The notes below the pieces were generated by a model, which was not told the DNA's origin, made no database searches, and worked only from the letters and a program-made list of their open reading frames with translations. The translations under genes were made by a program, and so were the position numbers. A stretch of 64,000 bases of DNA from an uncultured Collinsella sp. (GTDB taxonomy: Bacteria > Actinomycetota > Coriobacteriia > Coriobacteriales > Coriobacteriaceae): assembly GCA_958421275.1 (NCBI GenBank), contig CATZLI010000006.1:124001-188000 (forward strand), written 5' to 3'. This document shows, piece by piece, positions 25,326 through 33,851 of this stretch (positions are counted from its first letter, which is position 1; the number at the start of each line of letters is the position of its first letter).

Positions 25326-26761
25326 TACATACCCTCATCGGCAGACATACTGCCCGGATCCGTGCTGTAGCCGCCGTCAGCCGTTGCGTCCGCTCCGGTG
25401 TCCATGACGAGGGTGTCACCATCGCGTAGCTTAGTAACCGGCACGTTGGGGTTGATCTCGTTGCCCTGGTCGTCGCGCTTGACCTGTGTCTTGCCGACTA
25501 CGGCTTCGTTATCGTTTTGCGTCAAGACGGTCACCTTGACGCGGCGGGTTTGCTTGCCCTCGTCATCGGTTGCCACGTTGACGTAATAGTGTTCGCCGTC
25601 TTCGGTCATGAGCGCCATCGTCGGCACCATCACCACGTCGTCGAGCTGCTCGGTCACCACCGATACCTCGGCCGTCATGCCCGGCTTCAGGCGCGCGTCG
25701 GGCGCCTCGATGAGAATATCGACGTTAAAGGTTACGCTGCCGCCGCCACCGTTGGCGGCGTCGGAGTTTGCCACCGACGCGATAGCCGTGACGGTGCCCT
25801 GGCTCACGATATCGGGAAACGCGGGATATGTGACGTTGGCGCTCTGCCCAACGGCGATCTTGGCGATGTCCTTTTCGCCCACCTGTACGGTCACCTTCAT
25901 TTTGGACAGGTCGGCGATCTGCATGCACTGCTTGCCGCCGCTCGTGTCGCTTTCGCCCATGATCATGCCGCCTGTTACCGTGGCGCCCACCTTGGCGTTG
26001 AGCTCCACGATGCTTCCCGAGCTCGGGGCCGTGACCGTACGGCTGGCTGCCTTGGCGTTCGTCTGATCGAGGTTTGCCTGGGCCGATGCGAGGCTGCGCT
26101 GCGCGGCCGATACGGCGTTCGTGTCCGCTGATGCGTCGGAGACGCCAGCCGCTGCGGAAGTTCCATCGACGTCCGTCGTTGGGGTGGTCTGCGCGGCAGC
26201 TGCGGCTTTCTGTGCGTTGGCGAGGTCTTCTTGAGCGGCTGCAACTGCACGCTGCGCCTCGGCAACGTTGCGATCGAGCTCATCGTTTTTAATGGTCATA
26301 AGCACGTCGCCCTCGTTGACGGATTGGCCTGCCTGCACGTTGATCGAATCGACCGTACCGTCGACAGAGGGGGAGACCACTGAGGACGAAATGGGTTTGA
26401 GCTGGCCTTTCGCCTCGACCGTTGTGGTAAACGTGCCCTCGGTCACCATGTCGGTCACGGGACCGCTAGCGCCCTGTGGCTGTGCATTGATAACAAGGGT
26501 TGCGACAATGGCAATGAGCGCGATGGCACCCACGACGCCGGCGGCAATACCGCGTCGAATCAGCTTTTTGCGTCGACGTTCGGCACGTTTTGCCTTGAGC
26601 TTGGCATACGCTTCTTCATCGGAAATCTCGGCCGTATCGTTCGTTCGTCCGCTCTGCTTGTCGGCATGTACGTTTGTAATCAGAGGAATCGTTTCGGTGG
26701 CACCTTCGGGCGTGTGCTCGGTATCATCTGGGCCCGGGGTGATCGTGGGGACATTCGGCAT
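25325..26761 (-). CDS. Efflux adaptor (MacA/HlyD-like membrane-fusion protein)
   Basis: The ATG at 26761 is chosen because AAAGGAG precedes it; the upstream extension is not supported. The 478-residue protein has a cytoplasmic acidic N-terminus, a membrane helix (GIAAGVVGAIALIAIVATLVI), a lipoyl half-motif (SVVSPSVDGTVDSINVQAGQSVNEGDVL), an Ala-rich coiled-coil hairpin interrupted by a Thr/Ala linker, the second lipoyl half (RTVTAPSSGSIVELNAKVG) and beta-barrel domains (KMKVTVQVGEKDIAKI, LKPGMTAEVSVVT). It should link the MacB-like permease to the cell exterior. In a Gram-positive-type cell it would act on the outer face of the membrane. Confidence 0.88.
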   Translation of the reverse strand: MPNVPTITPGPDDTEHTPEGATETIPLITNVHADKQSGRTNDTAEISDEEAYAKLKAKRAERRRKKLIRRGIAAGVVGAIALIAIVATLVINAQPQGASGPVTDMVTEGTFTTTVEAKGQLKPISSSVVSPSVDGTVDSINVQAGQSVNEGDVLMTIKNDELDRNVAEAQRAVAAAQEDLANAQKAAAAAQTTPTTDVDGTSAAAGVSDASADTNAVSAAQRSLASAQANLDQTNAKAASRTVTAPSSGSIVELNAKVGATVTGGMIMGESDTSGGKQCMQIADLSKMKVTVQVGEKDIAKIAVGQSANVTYPAFPDIVSQGTVTAIASVANSDAANGGGGSVTFNVDILIEAPDARLKPGMTAEVSVVTEQLDDVVMVPTMALMTEDGEHYYVNVATDDEGKQTRRVKVTVLTQNDNEAVVGKTQVKRDDQGNEINPNVPVTKLRDGDTLVMDTGADATADGGYSTDPGSMSADEGM

Positions 26762-26795
26762 AGCGTCTCCTTTATAGAAAGAACCTCGATAATTA

Positions 26796-26825
26796 TATGC
26801 GCCCACCGGTTGGGACGGGCGCATA
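26796..26825 (-). terminator. Terminator after the L,D-transpeptidase gene
   Basis: TATGCGCCC and GGGCGCATA flank a 12-base loop; on the minus strand the stem is followed by AT-rich TAATTAT. It separates the L,D-transpeptidase gene from the MacAB-like operon. Confidence 0.6.
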
Positions 26826-26893
26826 GAACGGTTTCTTTCGGAACTGTTAGATTGGTCGCAGCAGCTCCACGTTGTAGGAATGCGCGCGTTGCA

Positions 26894-28627
26894 CTACGAG
26901 TGGACAACCACGCACAGGCCGACTTTGATGCAGTCGTGAAGTGCCTCGGCGTCTGCCAGGCGCAGGTTGATGCAACCGTGGCTGCCGCACCACTTGTACG
27001 ACTCGGCGTTATCGAAGCTCTTGTCGTTTTGCCAGGTGGCATCGTGGAAGCCGATCATGTTGCCCTCAAACGGCATCCAATAGCTTACCGGGCTCTCGTA
27101 TTTGGGCTTACCGGTCTCGGGGTCCTTGGCTCCGATTAGGGTGCTGCCGCCGTCGTTGCTGTTGATCTGCCACACGCCCTCGGGGGTGGCGTCTTCGCCC
27201 GGTTTGCCGGAAATAAAGTTGGCCTCCCACACGATATTGCCGCTCTCGTCGTAGTAGCGCGCGTGCTGCTCGGACAGGTCGACATCGATATATGCCTTCC
27301 AGTCGGGTTCACCCTTTGCGGTAAAGGTGTCGGCTTTCTGGGAGTACTTGATCTCGATTTCGCCGGTCTGCTTGTTGTTAATGGCGTCCTCGACCTGCTT
27401 GGCGAGCGAGCTGCTATCGATAGACCAACCAAAGTCACCGCCTTCGACGGCGCACTGCTTGCCATCGGCGCGCGTCCACCAGCGAGTGGAGCCCACGGTA
27501 TTAAAGCTGTTGGCGAGCTCGGCTGCCCAGCTGCTGATCTGTGACGTATCGAGCGTGGGGTTGGCCGGATCGGCAAAGCTGATCCACTGCAGCACGGAAG
27601 CGCCATCAACCTTGCCGGCATCCTCGCCGTTGAGCTTGAGGGTCACGTTGACGCCCAGGAAGTTGTTGGCGGCATCGCATGCGGCCTGAATCTGATCATC
27701 GGTCAGCGTTCCGTTGAGCGGCTCATAGGCATCGTTGCCGAGCTTGGAAAGATCTACGGTCTCGGCCAGCGATGAAAGCTCGAGCTCGGCATACTTAATG
27801 ACATGCTCGCGGTTGAGTTTTTCGTTGGAGCGCGCCTTCTCGACGGTAAACTTGCCGGCCTGCTCGTCATAGGAACTATTGGCCTCGAACGTTCCAGAAC
27901 GGCCCTCGTTGAACTCGTCGATGGCGCTGCCCAGATCCTCCTCAAACTGTTTTTGGTTGAAGGCGTCGGAAAGCATGGATAGGTCGACGTCTTGATCAAG
28001 ATCGACTTCGTTGGAGGCAGCGGTTGTTTTGGTCTTGCCACTAAAAGACTCTACGAGACGGACCGGCCAGATAAAGGCTTCGTTGTGGCTGATGATCTCT
28101 TTTGCGGCAGCCTCTCCGTCGACGATGGGTTCATCGGACTCGGGCTGAAAGGTCCAGCTAAAGTCATCGCCTGTCACGGTGAGCTTATAGTGCTTCCATG
28201 CCGAGTTGACCTTGGTGGCGGCAGACGAAGCGTTGGAGAATGAGACGTCGACGCCGGCGATGGTGGTGTTGGGGTAGGCTAGCTGCGAAAACGCAACGAT
28301 GCCTACGATATAGACAATGACGATGAGACCCAGGACGACAAAGAGCGTCGTCTTTTTGCCCGACTTATTGTTGCCAGCGGACTTGCGTGCGGGACCGCGA
28401 TCGCCTCGAGCGTGCGTGGGGGGCTGCTTGGGCGCATTGCCGTTTGCCTGGCGCTGATGACGTTGTTGACGCTGCTGTCGCTGTTGGTTCGGGCGTTGGG
28501 AAGCGTTTGCTGCACTACGCTGCTGACCGTGGCTCGGCGCGATAGGACGCGGCGACTGAACGCCGCCGGTGTGCTTGCTCGGCTGCTGCGGATCGGGAAT
28601 CAGTTGAGTTCGATCGTTTTGCGACAT
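26894..28627 (-). CDS. L,D-transpeptidase (YkuD) with peptidoglycan-binding domains
   Basis: This enzyme would crosslink peptidoglycan or attach proteins to it. The 577-residue protein has a Gln/Arg-rich cytoplasmic N-terminus of about 75 residues, one membrane helix (TTLFVVLGLIVIVYIVGIVAF), an extracellular region of two repeat-like domains (NTTIAGVDVSFSNASSAATKVNSA onward, PG_binding_4 type) and a C-terminal YkuD domain. Its catalytic motif is complete: GFHDATW then CGSHGCINLRLADAEAL. The ATG at 28627 is preferred over one three codons earlier because GAAGGA sits 10 bases upstream. It is a single-gene unit bounded by hairpin terminators. Confidence 0.9.
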   Translation of the reverse strand: MSQNDRTQLIPDPQQPSKHTGGVQSPRPIAPSHGQQRSAANASQRPNQQRQQRQQRHQRQANGNAPKQPPTHARGDRGPARKSAGNNKSGKKTTLFVVLGLIVIVYIVGIVAFSQLAYPNTTIAGVDVSFSNASSAATKVNSAWKHYKLTVTGDDFSWTFQPESDEPIVDGEAAAKEIISHNEAFIWPVRLVESFSGKTKTTAASNEVDLDQDVDLSMLSDAFNQKQFEEDLGSAIDEFNEGRSGTFEANSSYDEQAGKFTVEKARSNEKLNREHVIKYAELELSSLAETVDLSKLGNDAYEPLNGTLTDDQIQAACDAANNFLGVNVTLKLNGEDAGKVDGASVLQWISFADPANPTLDTSQISSWAAELANSFNTVGSTRWWTRADGKQCAVEGGDFGWSIDSSSLAKQVEDAINNKQTGEIEIKYSQKADTFTAKGEPDWKAYIDVDLSEQHARYYDESGNIVWEANFISGKPGEDATPEGVWQINSNDGGSTLIGAKDPETGKPKYESPVSYWMPFEGNMIGFHDATWQNDKSFDNAESYKWCGSHGCINLRLADAEALHDCIKVGLCVVVHS

Positions 28628-28734
28628 CGTATGCATATCCTTCGAATTTCGCCTTGCGGCTCATCGTGTTTTTACTGGGCTTGCATTATAGCGATTGCCC
28701 TGCTGTTTGTGGTACGGAAACGGTGGCATTCAAA

Positions 28735-28762
28735 AGAGGTGGGACATTTGTCCCACCTTTGA
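28735..28762 (-). terminator. Terminator after sdaA
   Basis: AGGTGGGACA pairs with TGTCCCACCT around TT; on the minus strand the stem is followed by CTTTTGAA. It lies 14 bases past the sdaA stop. Confidence 0.75.
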
Positions 28763-28776
28763 GTTGTTCTTAGCCG

Positions 28777-30384
28777 TTATCCGCACACACCGCATTTTGC
28801 ACAGGCTGAAAGTGCGGCCGGAGCCTGCGCGATGCCGCCCTTTGCCGTCTCGCGCAGCGTGGCCGGCAACGCGTGGCCCACTGAGAGCATGACATGTGCC
28901 ATCTGGTCAAACGGAACCAGGCTCTTAATTCCTGCGAGGGCGAGTTGTGCCGAACTAAAGGCCGCTGCCACGCCGATGGCGTTGCGGTTTTGGCAGGGCA
29001 CTTCCACGAGGCCACCGACGGGGTCACAAACGAGGCCCAGCAGGTTACTCAGCGCGATGGAACTGGCGTCGAGCGCCTGCTCGGGCGTGCCGCCGAGCAT
29101 CTGCACCAGCGCGGCGGCTGCCATGGCAGCGGCGCTTCCCACCTCGGCCTGGCATCCGCCCTCGGCGCCGGCGACGCAGGCGCTCGTGGTGAGGTTGAGG
29201 CCGATGGCGGCTGCGCAGTAGAGCGCGTCCATGACCTGCTCGTCGTCGAGCTGAAGGTGATCGGCGAGCGCCAGCACGCAGCCGGGCACGACACCCGCGG
29301 AGCCTGCCGTGGGGGCGGCGACGATCACTCCCATCGTGGCGGAGCGCTCGAGCACGGCCATCGCGCGGGCCACGGCGTCGGTTTGAACGGTGCCCATCAG
29401 GCTCGTGCTCAAATCGTTATGGCCGGTGGCATCGACGAGTTTAGCCTCGCCGCCGATAAGCCCGCCGAGCGATCGCTGCGGATTGACGATGGGGGTCGTG
29501 GTCTCCTCGCGCATGACGTCGAGCACGCGGCGCATGGCGGCGACGGCGTGGGCCTCGCCGGTCAGACGTGCCTCGCGCACGGCCATGACGGCGCCGATAT
29601 TCAGCCCGAGCTCGGCGCACGCATCGAGCAGCTGCTCGCCGTCGTCGAAGATTTCCTTGGCCGAGACGCCGGGGGAGAGCGATGAGGCCGAACCGGGAAG
29701 CTTAATGAAGGTGGCGTAGTCGACATTGTCGAGCTTGCGCAGCAAGGGGACGACGGTGTCGTCAGGCGTGCCATCGGTTTCAAACACGGAGTAGGCCTGG
29801 CCGCCCACTTCGGTGCGGTAGGTACGGCAGAAGGCGATGTTTACGTGGGCGTAGGCGAGCAGGTTCGTAAGCGCGGCGAGCACGCCGGGAACGTCCTTGT
29901 GCGCCACGAAGAGTGTGGAGTACATGCCCGAGATGTCGACGCCGACGCCGTTAATGCGGCTGATGCGCATCTTGCCGCCGCCCAGGCTCTCGCCGCGGAC
30001 CTGTGCCGTGGCGCCCGTGTCGTCGACCATGTCGATGTCGACGGTATTGGGGTGGATGGAGGCGTCGTCGCCCTTGATGTCAAAGTGATATTCGAGGCCC
30101 TGCTCGCGCGCGAGGTCGAAGGCCTGCTTGATGTTCTCGTCATCGGTGTCGAGGCCCAGAATGCCCGCGACGAGCGCACGGTCGGTGCCGTGGCCGCGGT
30201 AGGTGTGGGCGAAGGAGTTCCACAGGCCAAAGGTGACCTTGGTGATCCGGCCTTCCAGCAGGCTGGCGGCAACTTGGGCGCAGCGCAGGGCACCGGCTGT
30301 GTGCGATGAGCTGGGTCCGACCATGACGGGGCCCAAGATCTCGAATGCCGAGGTCGTAGCTAGTGTTTGCGGCTTGCCTGCCAT
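28777..30384 (-). CDS. sdaA: L-serine ammonia-lyase (iron-sulfur, single chain)
   Basis: This enzyme deaminates serine to pyruvate using a [4Fe-4S] cluster. The 535-residue chain has the beta domain first (EILGPVMVGPSSSHTAGALR), an ACT-like segment (VPGVLAALTNLLAYAHVNIAF), then the alpha domain with TAGSAGVVPGCVLALADHL, SACVAGAEGGCQAEVGSAAAMAAA and CDPVGGLVEVPCQNRN, whose cysteines hold the cluster. It ends ACAKCGVCG. The ATG at 30384 follows AAAGGAG; a longer frame reads into the palindromic element just upstream and is not credible. Confidence 0.93.
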   Translation of the reverse strand: MAGKPQTLATTSAFEILGPVMVGPSSSHTAGALRCAQVAASLLEGRITKVTFGLWNSFAHTYRGHGTDRALVAGILGLDTDDENIKQAFDLAREQGLEYHFDIKGDDASIHPNTVDIDMVDDTGATAQVRGESLGGGKMRISRINGVGVDISGMYSTLFVAHKDVPGVLAALTNLLAYAHVNIAFCRTYRTEVGGQAYSVFETDGTPDDTVVPLLRKLDNVDYATFIKLPGSASSLSPGVSAKEIFDDGEQLLDACAELGLNIGAVMAVREARLTGEAHAVAAMRRVLDVMREETTTPIVNPQRSLGGLIGGEAKLVDATGHNDLSTSLMGTVQTDAVARAMAVLERSATMGVIVAAPTAGSAGVVPGCVLALADHLQLDDEQVMDALYCAAAIGLNLTTSACVAGAEGGCQAEVGSAAAMAAAALVQMLGGTPEQALDASSIALSNLLGLVCDPVGGLVEVPCQNRNAIGVAAAFSSAQLALAGIKSLVPFDQMAHVMLSVGHALPATLRETAKGGIAQAPAALSACAKCGVCG

Positions 30385-30403
30385 GGCTGCTCCTTTTCTA
30401 TCC

Positions 30404-30530
30404 CTTAGTCCCGAGGGCGGGGCATAAGGTCGCCTGCTCGGACAGTCCTGCTCGCACGGAGAGCACATTAAGTGCTCTCCAGCTCGTGCGGAACTCGCGA
30501 TCGACCTTATGCCCCGCCCTCGGGACTAAG
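30404..30530. repeat. Nested palindromic element, copy A
   Basis: A perfect 29-bp inverted repeat (30404-30432 with 30502-30530) encloses a conserved core. The core has ACAGTCCTGCTCGCACG, then the hairpin GGAGAGCAC-ATTAA-GTGCTCTCC, then GCTCGTGCGGAACT. The same core occurs at 36903-36970 with different outer arms. It sits 20 bases upstream of the sdaA start, so it may lie in the sdaA leader. Confidence 0.85.
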
Positions 30531-30621
30531 GATACATGGTAGAGGCGCGTGTGCTCCAAAATTCATTGGCTGGTGACCTATTCCATGTCCCGCAGTGGCT
30601 CATCTTCACCACCGGTTAAAT

Positions 30622-30657
30622 AAAAAAGAAGTACCGGTTGGGGGCGGTACTTCTTTT
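30622..30657 (-). terminator. Terminator after metK
   Basis: AAGAAGTACCG pairs with CGGTACTTCTT around a G-rich loop; on the minus strand it is followed by TTTTTTATTT, an ideal intrinsic terminator 39 bases past the metK stop. Confidence 0.9.
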
Positions 30658-30695
30658 GAGAGTGCATATGTTGTTGTGACCTTAGCGGTTCTTAA

Positions 30696-31976
30696 TTACA
30701 GGCCGCAGGCTGCTTTGAGTTCTTCGACTCGATCGGTTTTCTCCCAGGTGAAGTTGGCGTCTTCGCGGCCGAAGTGACCGTAGGCTGCTGTCTTCTCGTA
30801 AATAGGGCGACGCAGGTCTAGGTCGCGGATGATTGCGCCCGGGCGCAGATCGAAGGTCTTCTCTACGGCCTCAACGATCTTGTCCTCGGCAACATGCGCG
30901 GTACCGAAGGTGTCGACCATGATTGAGAGGGGCTTGGAAACGCCGATGGCGTAGGCAAGCTCGACTTCGCAGCAGTCGGCCAGACCGGCGGCGACCACGT
31001 TCTTGGCGACCCAGCGCGCGGCATACGCGGCGGAGCGGTCAACCTTGGTGCAGTCCTTGCCGCTAAAGGCGCCGCCGCCGTGACGACCGTAGCCGCCATA
31101 GGTGTCGACGATGATCTTGCGGCCGGTCAGGCCCGTGTCACCCATGGGGCCGCCCACGACAAAGCGGCCGGTGGGGTTCACGTAAATGTCGGCACCATCC
31201 CACGGCATGTTCTCGGCTGCCATGACAGGCGCGATGACATGCTCGATGAGATCGTCCTTGATCTTGCCCATGTCCTCGATCTCGGCGGCGTGCTGCGTGG
31301 AGATGACGATGGTTGTGACCTCGACGGGCTTGCCGTCCTCGTAGCGCACGGTGACCTGGGTCTTGCCGTCGGGGCGCAGATAGGGCAGGGTACCGTCGTG
31401 GCGCACGGCGGACAGGCGCTCGGCCAGGCGGCTTGCCAGGTAGTGCGGCATGGGCATGAGGGTCTTGGTCTCGTTGGAGGCGTAGCCGAACATCATGCCC
31501 TGGTCGCCGGCACCGATCAGGTCGATCGGGTCGGTGGTAGCGCCGGTCTGGGTCTCGAAGGACTCGTCGACGCCCTGGGCGATATCGGGCGACTGCTCGT
31601 GGATGAGGCTCATGACGCCGCAGGTATCGCAGTCAAAACCAAACTTGGCGCGGTTGTAGCCAATGCGGCGGATAACGCCGCGGGCAATTTCCTGCACGTC
31701 AACGTATGCCTGGGTGCGGATCTCGCCGGCGACGATGACGGTGCCGGTGGTCACGAGGGTCTCGCAGGCGCAACGGACGTTTTCCACGTTGGCGGGCACG
31801 CCGTTGGGCGCAATGTAGCCCTGCTCCTGCAGCTCTATTTCTTTAGCGAGGATTGCGTCGAGGACGGCGTCGCTGATCTGGTCGGCGATCTTATCGGGAT
31901 GACCTTCGGTCACCGACTCTGACGTGAACACAAAGGACCCGTGTTGGGCTGGGATGGAACGAAGTTCTTCTGACAT
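30696..31976 (-). CDS. metK: S-adenosylmethionine synthase
   Basis: MetK makes SAM from methionine and ATP. The 426-residue protein has SVTEGHPDKIADQISDAVLDA, GAGDQGMMFGYASNET, the methionine-loop region GGPMGDTGLTGRKIIVDTYGG and GGGAFSGKDCTKVDRSAAY. All nucleotide- and metal-binding motifs are present. It is slightly longer than the usual 380-400 residues, with small insertions. AAAGGA precedes the ATG. SAM supply also serves the many cbi methyltransferases, but no regulatory link is visible. Confidence 0.96.
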   Translation of the reverse strand: MSEELRSIPAQHGSFVFTSESVTEGHPDKIADQISDAVLDAILAKEIELQEQGYIAPNGVPANVENVRCACETLVTTGTVIVAGEIRTQAYVDVQEIARGVIRRIGYNRAKFGFDCDTCGVMSLIHEQSPDIAQGVDESFETQTGATTDPIDLIGAGDQGMMFGYASNETKTLMPMPHYLASRLAERLSAVRHDGTLPYLRPDGKTQVTVRYEDGKPVEVTTIVISTQHAAEIEDMGKIKDDLIEHVIAPVMAAENMPWDGADIYVNPTGRFVVGGPMGDTGLTGRKIIVDTYGGYGRHGGGAFSGKDCTKVDRSAAYAARWVAKNVVAAGLADCCEVELAYAIGVSKPLSIMVDTFGTAHVAEDKIVEAVEKTFDLRPGAIIRDLDLRRPIYEKTAAYGHFGREDANFTWEKTDRVEELKAACGL

Positions 31977-32083
31977 GATTGTCCTTTCAAAAACGCGTCC
32001 CGGCGACCGTTACCATTCCGCCGGGCTCTGTATGCAAGGGCACATCATAGCGCGTTAAACGAATATTCACACCCTTTCCGCAC

Positions 32084-32207
32084 CTACTCATTGGGGACAG
32101 ACTTAAACGACCAGACCCACTCATTGGGGACAGACTTAAATGACCAGCCGAAGGAACACTCCGGCATTTGGAGACTGGTCATTTAAGTCTGTCCCCAATG
32201 AGTGGGT
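32084..32207. repeat. REP-like repeat: two direct and one inverted copy of a 30-nt unit
   Basis: The unit CTCATTGGGGACAGACTTAAA plus TGACCAG appears directly at 32084-32114 and 32115-32147 (33 nt), and as its exact reverse complement at 32175-32207. The last two form a 33-bp hairpin with a 27-base loop. GGGGACAGAC-type hairpins are typical of REP sequences linked to REP-associated tyrosine transposases. No such transposase gene is in the window. Confidence 0.8.
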
Positions 32208-32217
32208 CGGTGCCCTT

Positions 32218-32247
32218 TGTGCGGAGGTTGCATTGTTGCTTTATACT
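32218..32247 (+). promoter_or_regulatory. Likely promoter of gltX
   Basis: TTGTGC and TATACT are separated by 18 bases, placing the transcript start about 35 bases before the gltX ATG, immediately after the REP-like repeat. Confidence 0.45.
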
Positions 32248-32287
32248 GGTGCGGTTAGACATCCATCCTGCAATCGAGGAGATTTCC

Positions 32288-33763
32288 ATGGCATCAGACG
32301 TTCGCGTCCGCTTTGCACCCTCACCGACGGGCAAGCTGCACATCGGCGGCGCCCGCACCGCTATCTATAACTGGGCTTTTGCCCGCGCAAACGGCGGCAC
32401 GTTCATCCTGCGCATCGACGACACCGATCCCACCCGTTCCACCGACGAGAACACGCAGATCATCCTGCGCGCCATGCGCTGGCTTGGCCTGGACTGGGAC
32501 GAGGGCCCCGAGGTGGGCGGCGACTTTGGCCCCTATGCCCAGACCGAGCGCCTGGACCTGTACAAGCAGGCCGCCCAGCAGCTTTGGGACGAGGGCAAGG
32601 CATATCCCTGCTTCTGCACTAAGGAGCAGCTCGACGCCGACCGTAAGGCCGCGCAGGAGCGCAAGGACCCCTTCCAGGGCTATCAGCGCCGCTGCCGCGA
32701 TCTGGATCCCGAGGAGGCACGCCGCCGCATCGAGGCCGGCGAGCCCTACGTCCTGCGCATCAAGGTGCCCGAGGACCGCGGCGACGTCGTCATCCACGAC
32801 GCCGTCCATGGCGAGGTAACCTTCGATGCCAAGGAGCTCGACGACTTTGTCATCTTCCGCTCCGACGGTACGCCCACGTACAACTTTGCGACCGTCGTCG
32901 ACGACGCCATGATGAAGATCACCCACGTCATCCGCGGCGACGACCACCTTTCCAACACCCCGCGCCAGGTCATGGTCTACGAGGCCCTCGGTGCGCCCGT
33001 GCCCACGTTCGCCCACATCTCCATGATTCTGGGCGCCGACGGCAAGAAGCTCTCCAAGCGCCATGGCGCCACCTCGGTGGAGGAGTACCGCGATGCCGGC
33101 TACCTGCCCGATGCGTTCGTCAACTACTTGGCACTGCTCGGCTGGTCGCTCGACGGCGAGACCACGATCATCCCCCGCGATGTCCTGGCCAGCAAGTTCT
33201 CGCTCGACCGCATCTCCAAGAACCCGGCGACCTTCGATCCCAAGAAGCTCGATTGGGTCAATGCCGAGTACATCAACGGCATGTCCGATGCTCAGTTTGC
33301 AGACGAGATCATGGTCCCCGAGCTGCACGAGGCAGGCATGATCGAGGGCAACGTCGAGTACGGCGAGGACTGGATCGACGCGCTTGCCTCCATCGTTAAG
33401 CCGCGTACCAAGATGCCGGCCGACGCCGTGACCGTCGCCGCCCCCATCTTTGCCACGGCCGAGACGCTCGAGTATGACGAGAAGTCCGTCAACAAGGGCC
33501 TGGCCAAGGAGGGCATGGGTGCCATTCTTGACGCCGCCAAGGCCGCGCTCGAGGGTGTTACCGAGTGGTCCGCCGAGGCCATCGATGCCGCGCTTGAACC
33601 GCTGCCCGAGCAGATGGACCTCAAGAAGCGCGTGGTGTTCCAGGCCGTGCGCGTCGCCGTCTGCGGCAACATGGTGAGCCCTCCGCTGGGCGAGACCATG
33701 GCGCTCGTCGGCCGTGACGACTGCCTGGCGCGCATCGATCGCGCCCGCACGATGGCGCTGTAA
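32288..33763 (+). CDS. gltX: Glutamyl-tRNA synthetase
   Basis: This class I synthetase charges tRNA-Glu (and possibly tRNA-Gln). The 491-residue protein has the HIGH motif in FAPSPTGKLHIGGARTA and the KMSKS-type motif KKLSKRHGATSVEEY. It is full length with the all-helical anticodon domain. The ATG at 32288 follows CGAGGAG; a longer frame into the repeat is not credible. A strong terminator follows at 33787. Confidence 0.95.
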   Translation: MASDVRVRFAPSPTGKLHIGGARTAIYNWAFARANGGTFILRIDDTDPTRSTDENTQIILRAMRWLGLDWDEGPEVGGDFGPYAQTERLDLYKQAAQQLWDEGKAYPCFCTKEQLDADRKAAQERKDPFQGYQRRCRDLDPEEARRRIEAGEPYVLRIKVPEDRGDVVIHDAVHGEVTFDAKELDDFVIFRSDGTPTYNFATVVDDAMMKITHVIRGDDHLSNTPRQVMVYEALGAPVPTFAHISMILGADGKKLSKRHGATSVEEYRDAGYLPDAFVNYLALLGWSLDGETTIIPRDVLASKFSLDRISKNPATFDPKKLDWVNAEYINGMSDAQFADEIMVPELHEAGMIEGNVEYGEDWIDALASIVKPRTKMPADAVTVAAPIFATAETLEYDEKSVNKGLAKEGMGAILDAAKAALEGVTEWSAEAIDAALEPLPEQMDLKKRVVFQAVRVAVCGNMVSPPLGETMALVGRDDCLARIDRARTMAL

Positions 33764-33786
33764 CAGTCGCGCAAACGCATGTATCC

Positions 33787-33820
33787 GAGCCCCGTTCACC
33801 CGAGCGGGGCTCTTGTTTCT
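33787..33820 (+). terminator. Terminator after gltX
   Basis: GAGCCCCG pairs with CGGGGCTC around a 10-base loop, followed by TTGTTTCT, 24 bases past the gltX stop. Confidence 0.85.
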
Positions 33821-33851
33821 AAAGACGTATGGGATGGGAGGGACAACGACC

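Noticed and set aside
30385..30468. N-terminal extension of SdaA beginning MCSPCEQDC
   Set aside because: It is translated from the palindromic element; a nearly identical MCSSCEQDC start arises from copy B at 36746-36937, which shows that the element and not a protein is conserved.
31977..32083. SAM riboswitch upstream of metK
   Set aside because: The leader is short and shows no SAM-riboswitch core; only an ordinary ribosome site is visible.
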